From Candidatus Zhuqueibacterota bacterium (GTDB taxonomy: Bacteria > SM23-31 > B21-G16): a DNA stretch of 6,826 bases. The stretch is from the NCBI GenBank assembly GCA_003644825.1, contig QNDJ01000084.1, positions 1 to 6,826 of the forward strand, read 5' to 3'. Positions 1 through 4,160 of the stretch are shown piece after piece; the first letter of the stretch is position 1; each line of letters begins with the position of its first letter. The notes under the pieces are model-generated. The model did not search any database, was not told the origin of the DNA, and was given only the letters and a program-made list of their open reading frames with translations. Made by a program: the position numbers and the translations under genes.

Positions 1-160
1 AAATATAATTTCTTATGATATAAAAGTCAATGATGAAATAATTAATATGGTAATAGTTATTAATAGATTATTTTATTTTTATTACAAAATTTTTTAAAAG
101 TCAAATGGGGATAAAAGATAGATAATAAAAAATAGGGTATTCTGTTTACTTTGTTCCCTT
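1..160. other. AT-rich stretch with no recognised feature
   Basis: This is very AT-rich sequence with no convincing gene, RNA or hairpin. One frame is open from the window edge to a TAA at 95-97, but its translation is low-complexity (Ile, Asn, Tyr, Phe) and I do not recognise it. It could be the tail of an upstream gene, or chance. The modular repeat region begins around 161. Confidence 0.5.
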
Positions 161-203
161 ACAATTATATACGTAATGCTTGTGCTGGTTTTATTTAATT
201 GTT

Positions 204-219
204 AGTCACTGAAGTGACT
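204..219. repeat. AGTCACT hairpin, left copy
   Basis: AGTCACT and AGTGACT form perfect 7-bp arms around a 2-nt centre (GA). The identical 16-mer recurs at 1097-1112. The flanks match too: GCTGG plus a T-rich stretch upstream and TAAAATA-like sequence downstream, so this is a shared longer block rather than a chance palindrome. Confidence 0.8.
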
Positions 220-256
220 GTTCAAAAATAGGTGAAATTTAGAACATAAACCATAG

Positions 257-276
257 AACGGGCATCCCTGCCTGTT
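257..276. repeat. AACGGGCA hairpin, left copy
   Basis: AACGGGCA (257-264) pairs with TGCCTGTT (269-276) around a TCCC loop. One pair is a G-T wobble (260/273). In the right copy (1462-1481) the same pair is G-C, so the fold is the same. TAGAA before and TGTTT after the stem are also shared. Confidence 0.75.
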
Positions 277-324
277 GTTTAAAGGCATTTTTACATTTAT
301 TTAAATAAAACAATAATATTAAAA

Positions 325-596
325 AGATTGCTTCGACCGAACGGTCTTGCAATGACAGGCTGGTAGGAATTACTTCGATTCTGAAAAGGATCTTGCAATA
401 ACAGAGTGGTTTAGATTGCTTTTACACTGAATGGGGACTCGTAATAACAGAGTAGTGGGGATTGTTTCGAAACTGTATAGGAGACTCTCAATGACAGAAT
501 GGAGAGTTTGTTTTGACCTTAAATTGGTTTTATCAATTAAAGACTTGTTGAAACTGTTTTGAACTTGAGTGAGTCCTCTTAAAGACTGACATAAGT
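325..596. repeat. Six-unit degenerate 46-bp tandem array (GATTGCTTCGA type)
   Basis: Units starting at 325, 367, 413, 459, 505 and 551 each begin with a version of AGATTGCTTCGA and contain a later CAATGACAG-like motif. Spacing is 42 bp for the first unit and exactly 46 bp for the other four steps. The first unit is the best preserved. It folds as ATTGC...GCAAT enclosing GACCG-AA-CGGTC, and unit 2 keeps the inner stem with a wobble (GATTC/GGATC). Units decay rightwards; unit 6 keeps little beyond AAACTGTTTTGA. The period is not a multiple of three, so a periodic protein is not encoded. The unit resembles the GATTGCTTCG...GCAATGACAG intergenic repeats common in many bacterial genomes, but here it is tandem. 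Confidence 0.75.
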
Positions 597-618
597 TATA
601 ATATAATAATTTGATTTT

Positions 619-706
619 CACAATGATTATAGTGTTAATGAGCTCCGTTAGGAGCTATATGTTTGTAGAACAATGGTGATAAAAATTATTGAGCTCCGTC
701 AGGAGC
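619..706. repeat. CACAAT hairpin followed by two GCTCC hairpins
   Basis: CACAAT (619-624) can pair with ATAGTG (629-634) with one mismatch. AGCTCC-GTTA-GGAGCT follows at 641-656, then a second GCTCC-GTCA-GGAGC at 693-706, with the two GCTCC cores 51 bp apart. The paralogous block at 1672-1710 has one CACAAT hairpin and one GCTCC hairpin in the same order. Both GCTCC copies are followed by a version of TATGTT; with TTGTA this forms a tail that also occurs in the right segment. Confidence 0.7.
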
Positions 707-726
707 GGTATGTTAAAAAATAAAAA

Positions 727-752
727 CCTTAATGAATTACCATATATTAAGG
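727..752. repeat. CCTTAAT inverted repeat
   Basis: CCTTAAT (727-733) and ATTAAGG (746-752) form 7-bp arms around a 12-nt loop. I see no second copy in the window. It is AT-rich enough to be chance, and no poly-T tract follows that would make it a terminator. Confidence 0.3.
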
Positions 753-776
753 GATTTATGGGAAAAATTCATCAAT

Positions 777-797
777 CACTAGAATCAAATTCTAGTG
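777..797. repeat. CCAGAAT-family hairpin, variant CACTAGAAT
   Basis: CACTAGAAT and ATTCTAGTG form perfect 9-bp arms around a CAA loop. Compared with the copy at 1052-1078 (CACCAGAAT/ATTCTGGTG), the C-G pair has become T-A (780/794) with pairing kept, which is a compensatory double change. A GGTAAGTCA motif follows at 813-821, as it does downstream of the 1052 copy, although here the second arm of that palindrome is lost. Confidence 0.75.
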
Positions 798-904
798 TTA
801 AAATAATACATTGGTAAGTCATTAAAATAATTGTTTTAGAAGAATCATAACTTTTTTAAAAACAAAAAGAACAGTCTCTAATGAAATTTGATTTATTAAA
901 CTTC

Positions 905-918
905 TGATAATGTTATCA
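905..918. repeat. TGATAA inverted repeat
   Basis: TGATAA and TTATCA form perfect 6-bp arms around TG. The short-centre layout resembles the AGTC hairpins, but there is no second copy here and the sequence is all AT-rich, so it may be chance. A half-site AGTCTCT lies just upstream at 873-879. Confidence 0.3.
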
Positions 919-949
919 TTATTCTATATGCAAAGGAATACAACTCCAG

Positions 950-1028
950 CTGTCATTGCATTGTCGTACGACGCGTGTCAATATCAACCAGGCTGTCATT
1001 GCGAGCCCCGTATGGGGCGTGGCAATCC
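950..1028. repeat. Two GATTGC-family units in reverse orientation
   Basis: CTGTCATTGC occurs at 950 and again at 993, 43 bp apart. These are the reverse complement of the GCAATGACAG end of the 46-bp array units. The second unit (993-1028) folds as ATTGC...GCAAT enclosing GCCCC-GTAT-GGGGC. The first has a different core, the perfect 10-bp palindrome GTCGTACGAC at 963-972, and a decayed right arm (GTCAAT). The outer arms are shared while the inner palindromes differ completely from those in the direct-orientation array. Confidence 0.7.
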
Positions 1029-1051
1029 TTCAATTTTATAAATGCATCTTA

Positions 1052-1078
1052 CAGCACCAGAATCAAATTCTGGTGCTG
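1052..1078. repeat. CCAGAAT-family hairpin, longest copy
   Basis: CAGCACCAGAAT and ATTCTGGTGCTG form perfect 12-bp arms around a CAA loop. This is the strongest hairpin in the window. GCTA and then six T follow (1083-1088), so it looks like a rho-independent terminator, but there is no rightward gene upstream for it to end. Membership of the repeat family is the safer call. Confidence 0.8.
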
Positions 1079-1096
1079 GCTATTTTTTAACTGGTA

Positions 1097-1112
1097 AGTC
1101 ACTGAAGTGACT
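1097..1112. repeat. AGTCACT hairpin, right copy
   Basis: This is identical to the 16-mer at 204-219: 7-bp arms around GA. It lies 19 nt after the CCAGAAT hairpin. A related but decayed pair of motifs at 777-821 has a similar spacing. Confidence 0.8.
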
Positions 1113-1155
1113 TTCTAAAATAAATGAAAACATAAATCGCAATATCATTTACAAT

Positions 1156-1171
1156 AGTCTCTTCAGAGACT
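1156..1171. repeat. AGTCTCT hairpin
   Basis: AGTCTCT and AGAGACT form perfect 7-bp arms around TC. It has the same architecture as the AGTCACT hairpins. The differing base is matched by its partner (T1160/A1167 in place of A/T), so pairing is kept. Related copies are at 1777-1792 and a half-site at 873-879. Confidence 0.75.
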
Positions 1172-1188
1172 TCAAGAAAAATCTTATC

Positions 1189-1215
1189 CACCACCAGAAT
1201 TCTATTCTGGTTGTG
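1189..1215. repeat. CCAGAAT-family hairpin with TCT loop
   Basis: ACCAGAAT and ATTCTGGT form 8-bp arms around TCT. One C/T mismatch follows and then three more pairs. The stem word is shared with the hairpins at 777 and 1052, but the loop differs. Confidence 0.7.
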
Positions 1216-1254
1216 TTATTCTTGTAATGATTATCTAATAATAATATAGTGATA

Positions 1255-1330
1255 ATGCTTGTGATATGATTGTGATTTCACAAGCAAGATGCTTGTGATA
1301 CGATTGCATAAGTAAGATTAATTGTGATAC
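1255..1330. repeat. GCTTGTGA direct and inverted repeats, about 34-bp period
   Basis: ATGCTTGTGATATGATTG (1255) and ATGCTTGTGATACGATTG (1289) are 34 bp apart and differ at one base. A weaker third copy of TTGTGATAC is at 1322. TCACAAGC (1278-1285) lies between the first two and is complementary to both, so it can pair leftwards (13-nt loop) or rightwards (5-nt loop AAGAT). It sits in the block of about 320 bp that interrupts the right segment relative to the left one. Confidence 0.65.
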
Positions 1331-1461
1331 GTTAATGGATTAATAAAACAGAGAATTATTATAATTAAATGGTTTATATATAAACTTTATAAATTACTAA
1401 ACATTTAGCAGATTTTATATGTTTCTTAAATTATTGTTGTAATTTAAAAACAAATCCGTAG

Positions 1462-1481
1462 AACGGGCATCCTTGCCCGTT
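1462..1481. repeat. AACGGGCA hairpin, right copy
   Basis: AACGGGCA and TGCCCGTT form perfect 8-bp arms around a TCCT loop. It is the counterpart of 257-276 and sits the same short distance before the GATTGC array. Confidence 0.8.
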
Positions 1482-1509
1482 GTTTTAAATAACGCTATGA
1501 TACTAAATA

Positions 1510-1650
1510 GATTGCTTCGACCAAACGGTCTCGCAATGACAGGCTGGTGGGAATTACTTCGACTCTTAATTGAATCTATCGATGATAGACTAATTGAGAT
1601 TGCTTTGATACATAATAGAATATCTAAATGAAATACAGAGGTTGGATTTA
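1510..1650. repeat. GATTGC tandem array, right copy with three to four units
   Basis: Units start at 1510, 1551 and 1597 (steps of 41 and 46 bp), with a remnant GGATTTATT near 1644. Units 1 and 2 match the first two units of the left array almost base for base at their starts, including GGAATTACTTCGA. Unit 2 has a different inner stem, TCTATC-GAT-GATAGA (1575-1589). Both arrays run into the same flank, TAATTTGAT (607 and 1660), so they are paralogous arrays that differ in unit number. Confidence 0.7.
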
Positions 1651-1671
1651 TTAATATGATAATTTGATATT

Positions 1672-1710
1672 CACAATTTATTATTGTGTTAAGGAGCTCC
1701 GATAGGCGCG
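1672..1710. repeat. CACAAT hairpin followed by GCTCC hairpin, right copy
   Basis: CACAAT (1672-1677) and ATTGTG (1683-1688) pair perfectly. The GCTCC hairpin follows with GATA as its loop, but one arm has mutated (GGCGC instead of GGAGC), which leaves one mismatch. The TATGTTTGTA tail at 1712-1721 is shared with the left copy. The second GCTCC hairpin of the left copy is absent here. Confidence 0.65.
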
Positions 1711-1776
1711 GTATGTTTGTAAAATGAAGTGATTTTTTAATAAACTAGAATACAAATTTAATTTTACTGATTAATC

Positions 1777-1792
1777 AGTCTCTTCAGAGGCT
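1777..1792. repeat. AGTCTCT hairpin, G-T wobble copy
   Basis: AGTCTCT and AGAGGCT pair around TC with one G-T pair (T1779/G1790) in place of A-T. A decayed CCAGAAT-type sequence (ACTAGAATACAAATTT, from about 1745) precedes it, so the order CCAGAAT then AGTC is seen again here. Confidence 0.7.
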
Positions 1793-1803
1793 TCTGTATC
1801 CTG

Positions 1804-1887
1804 ATTTTCTTATTCCTTATTATCTCATATCTTATCCCCAATAAAACCCACTTAATACACACTTATACATTCTTAAAATACCCTTAT
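1804..1887. other. 84-nt stretch with no G on the + strand
   Basis: Not one G occurs from 1804 to 1887, while I count about 22 C. This cannot be explained by AT-richness alone. A rightward transcript would be unstructured, C-containing and G-free here, as in Rho utilisation sites. It lies between the last repeat hairpin and the operon promoter candidate. No gene is visible from 1797 to 2013. Confidence 0.45.
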
Positions 1888-1963
1888 GGAAACCTAAATT
1901 AAAATAAATATCAAAGGTATATAAAAAAAATGAAGGTGTTTCAGAGCAAAATTGTTAAAGAGT

Positions 1964-1992
1964 TTGCATAAAATAAAAAAGGTAATTATATT
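1964..1992 (+). promoter_or_regulatory. Candidate sigma-70-type promoter for the operon
   Basis: TTGCAT (1964-1969) is followed after 17 bp by TATATT (1987-1992), which gives a leader of about 20 nt before the polX start. The sequence is AT-rich, so chance matches are expected; this is the best-spaced pair I see directly upstream. Confidence 0.35.
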
Positions 1993-2007
1993 TAAAGAAA
2001 ATAAAAA

Positions 2008-2013
2008 AGAGGA
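2008..2013 (+). promoter_or_regulatory. Ribosome binding site AGAGGA before polX
   Basis: AGAGGA ends 3 nt before ATG 2017. A TTG at 2014 is in frame but touches the site directly, so the ATG is the better start even though the spacing is short. Confidence 0.5.
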
Positions 2014-2016
2014 TTG

Positions 2017-3759
2017 ATGAGTAGAATTAGATATACAATATCAAACAGAGAAATAAGTTCAATATTAGAGGAAATTGGTACAATTCTTGAGCTAAAGGGT
2101 GAAAATATATTTAAAAGCAGGGCGTACTATAATGCAGCGAGAATTATAAGATATTATCCAGAAAGTATAGCTGAAATAGTCAGAAAAGGTAAGCTTTCAG
2201 AAATTAAAGGAATTGGTGAAGCACTAACTAAAAAAATTACCGAGCTTGTAAACACAGGAAGCTTGAAATATTACGAGAAAATAAAAAATTCCGTACCACC
2301 AGGTTTCTTAAATATGTTGAAAATACCCGGGCTTGGACCCAGAAAAATTAAAATTTTATATGATAAGCTTAATATTGCTTCAATTTCAGAACTTGAATAT
2401 GCCTGTAAAGAAAACAGACTTTTAGCCTTACAGGGATTTGGGAAAAAATCTCAAGATAATATTTTAAGTGGAATTAAATTTCTTAAGAAGTATTACAGGA
2501 AACATCTTTTTAATGAAGCGATAATTGAAGCTGAAAATGTTAAAGAAAAACTCAGCTCCATTAAGGATATTATAAGGTTGGAGATAGTAGGAAGTATAAG
2601 AAGAAAAAAGGAGCTCATAAGGAATATAAATATTGTTGCCAGCTCAAATGACCCTGAAAAAATAATAAGACATATTATTACAACAGAGGGCGTTAAAGGA
2701 GGATTTACAGATGGAAAATCAAAAATTATATATTCTTATTTTTTTACAGATATTAGTATTCATTTATATGTAGTTCCTGATGATAAATTTCCTTATGCGT
2801 TGTATTATTATACAGGCAGTAGCAATCATATTAAGCTGATGGAAAAAAGAGCCGAAAAGTTTAATCTAAAATTAAATGAAGATGGAATCTTTCGAGGTGA
2901 TTCTTTAACTGTTATTAAAGATGAAAATGATGTTTTTCAGAATTTGGGGCTGTCTTATATACCTCCAGAGCTCAGAGAAGGATTGGATGAGATTGAAATA
3001 GCAGAAAAAGGTGAAATTCCAGAACTTATTAAAAATGAAGATATCAAAGGTATTTTTCATATTCATACTATTTATAGTGATGGTAGTAGTAGTATACCTG
3101 AACTGATTGAAGTAGCTTCAAAGAAGGGATATGAATACATAGGTATAGCAGACCATAGTAAGAGTGCATTTTACGCAAATGGATTAACTGAAGAGAAAAT
3201 AAATCAACAGCATAAAGAAATAGACAATCTGAATAATAAAAATAATAATTTTAAAGTTTTTAAGGGTATTGAGTGTGATATTTTACCCGATGGAAGCCTT
3301 GATTATTCAGATGATATTTTAGAGGGGTTTGATTTTGTTATTGCGGCAGTTCATACTCATTTTAAAATGAGTGAAAGGGGTATGACAAAAAGGGTAATTA
3401 GAGCAATGAAAAACAAATTTGTAACGATGTTAGCTCACCCTACAGGAAGATTATTGCTGGGAAGGGAAAGGTATTCTATTAATATGAAAAAAATTATTAA
3501 AGCAGCAAAGGATTATAATGTTATTATAGAACTCAATGCTAATCCTTACAGATTTGATATTGATTGGAGATTGCTAAAATATACGAAAACAAAAGGAGTA
3601 AAAATAGCAATAAACCCTGATGCTCATTCATTAGAGGGAATTTATGATGTAAATTATGGTGTTGGAATAGCAAGAAAAGGATGGCTTGAATCAAAAGATG
3701 CAATAAATACGTATACATTGAATGAAGTTCAGAATTTATTTAAGGAAATGAAAAAATGA
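2017..3759 (+). CDS. polX: PolX-family protein: palm lacking catalytic Asp, PHP domain intact
   Basis: This 580-residue protein has the full bacterial PolX layout and normal length. There is an N-terminal pol-beta-like helical domain (about 8-80), helix-hairpin-helix motifs at about 60-74, 98-113 and 135-150, a palm region from about 185 containing GSIRR (192-196) and YYTGS (264-268), and a C-terminal PHP domain (about 345-570). The family fills gaps in base excision repair, and the PHP domain gives Mn-dependent 3'-5' exonuclease and related end-processing. Here the palm DxD motif is NIN (N203, N205) and the third Asp is H249, so nucleotidyl transfer should be lost. The PHP ligands remain: H348, H350, D355, D379/H380, E419, H446, H474, D535 and H537. 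The stop overlaps the next start by 4 nt. Family assignment is secure; loss of polymerase activity is inferred from the residues. A TTG at 2014 is an alternative start. Confidence 0.93.
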   Translation: MSRIRYTISNREISSILEEIGTILELKGENIFKSRAYYNAARIIRYYPESIAEIVRKGKLSEIKGIGEALTKKITELVNTGSLKYYEKIKNSVPPGFLNMLKIPGLGPRKIKILYDKLNIASISELEYACKENRLLALQGFGKKSQDNILSGIKFLKKYYRKHLFNEAIIEAENVKEKLSSIKDIIRLEIVGSIRRKKELIRNINIVASSNDPEKIIRHIITTEGVKGGFTDGKSKIIYSYFFTDISIHLYVVPDDKFPYALYYYTGSSNHIKLMEKRAEKFNLKLNEDGIFRGDSLTVIKDENDVFQNLGLSYIPPELREGLDEIEIAEKGEIPELIKNEDIKGIFHIHTIYSDGSSSIPELIEVASKKGYEYIGIADHSKSAFYANGLTEEKINQQHKEIDNLNNKNNNFKVFKGIECDILPDGSLDYSDDILEGFDFVIAAVHTHFKMSERGMTKRVIRAMKNKFVTMLAHPTGRLLLGRERYSINMKKIIKAAKDYNVIIELNANPYRFDIDWRLLKYTKTKGVKIAINPDAHSLEGIYDVNYGVGIARKGWLESKDAINTYTLNEVQNLFKEMKK

Positions 3760-4130
3760 GTGTAAGAGAAATTCAGATTAAAATTAAGAATATTATTGTT
3801 GATGCTCAGTTAAATGAAACCAAAACAGCCGAAGCGATATGGCAGAAACTACCCATAAAATCCACTGTAAAAACCTGGGGTGAGGAGATTTATTTTAGTA
3901 TTCCTGTAAAAGAAGAACTGGAGAACCCTGTAGAAGTGGTAAAGCTTGGCGACCTTGGGTATTGGCCACCTGGAGAAGCGTTTTGCATATTTTTTGGTAA
4001 AACTCCAGTAAGTACCAATAGCGAAATTAAACCCGCAAGCGCTGTTACTATTGTAGGAAAAATAAAAGGGCCTCTGGACTTATTTAAAAACATTTTTGAT
4101 GGAGAGGAAATCATCATTGATAAAAAGTAG
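3756..4130 (+). CDS. Cyclophilin-like fold protein, TM1367/DUF369 type
   Basis: This 124-residue protein matches the cyclophilin-like family typified by Thermotoga maritima TM1367 along almost its whole length. Visible family blocks are TWGEEIYFS (40-48), ENPVEVV (56-62), GDLGYWPPGEA (65-75), FFGKTPVS (79-86) and the PASAVTIVGKI stretch near 93-103. Members have a compact beta-barrel resembling cyclophilins. Peptidyl-prolyl isomerase activity has not been generally shown, so I do not call one. There is no signal peptide or membrane segment, so it should be cytosolic. ATG overlaps the polX stop as ATGA and the site AAGGA lies 9 nt upstream inside polX, which suggests translational coupling. 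Only the family and fold are certain; the biological role is unknown. Confidence 0.88.
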   Translation: MSVREIQIKIKNIIVDAQLNETKTAEAIWQKLPIKSTVKTWGEEIYFSIPVKEELENPVEVVKLGDLGYWPPGEAFCIFFGKTPVSTNSEIKPASAVTIVGKIKGPLDLFKNIFDGEEIIIDKK

Positions 4131-4149
4131 GTTCTTTAATATCTTTATC

Positions 4150-4154
4150 AGGAG
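4150..4154 (+). promoter_or_regulatory. Ribosome binding site AGGAG before pepA
   Basis: AGGAG lies 6 nt before ATG 4161, an ideal distance that fixes the start. The 30-nt gap from the previous stop has no hairpin or T-run, so readthrough from the upstream genes is expected. Confidence 0.75.
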
Positions 4155-4160
4155 TTTTAT

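Larger units (their letters stand above)
161..1796. repeat. Non-coding mosaic of ordered palindromic repeat modules
   Basis: This 1.6-kb stretch has no credible gene and is largely built from short inverted repeats and degenerate tandem units. The module order in the left segment is: decayed CCAGAAT hairpin (about 161-187), AGTCACT hairpin (204), AACGGGCA hairpin (257), 46-bp array (325), CACAAT and GCTCC hairpins (619-706), CCAGAAT hairpin (777), decayed AGTCA (817). The right segment repeats it: CCAGAAT (1052), AGTCACT (1097), an extra block of about 320 bp, AACGGGCA (1462), 46-bp array (1510), CACAAT and GCTCC (1672-1710), decayed CCAGAAT (about 1744), AGTCTCT (1777). Sequence between modules also aligns: 181-236 matches 1073-1130, and 600-680 matches 1653-1733. 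The simplest reading is an old segmental duplication of a repeat-rich block with later indels. No transposase or integrase lies nearby. Function is unknown; dispersed intergenic palindromic elements of the REP/BIME kind are the nearest established comparison. Confidence 0.75.

Noticed and set aside
2-97. Open frame entering from the left edge, possible gene tail
   Set aside because: The translation is low-complexity and unrecognised, and open frames of this length are possible by chance; the sequence to the left is needed to decide.
325-596. Possible degenerate CRISPR array
   Set aside because: Units drift along their whole length, there is no conserved repeat with distinct unique spacers, no cas gene is present, and the unit is itself a dispersed palindromic repeat type.
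370-621. Minus-strand open frame of 83 codons
   Set aside because: It lies almost entirely over the 46-bp repeat array, has no ribosome binding site or recognisable domain, and translations of such repeats are a common source of spurious ORFs.
1052-1090. Rho-independent terminator (12-bp stem, then GCTA and six T)
   Set aside because: The shape fits, but there is no rightward gene upstream, and the hairpin belongs to a family whose other copies lack a good T-run. Kept as a repeat.
161-1796. Insertion sequence or integron origin for the repeat region
   Set aside because: No transposase or integrase remnants, no terminal inverted repeats bounding a segment and no target-site duplication could be seen.
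1930-1971. 13-codon open frame upstream of polX, possible leader peptide
   Set aside because: It has no ribosome binding site, no run of regulatory codons and no attenuator hairpin pair, and the candidate -35 box overlaps its end.
2014-2016. TTG start for polX three bases before the ATG
   Set aside because: It directly abuts the AGAGGA site, whereas the ATG at 2017 is better spaced and a stronger codon.
3890-4117. Minus-strand open frame inside the cyclophilin-like gene
   Set aside because: It is a shadow of the well-conserved + strand gene.
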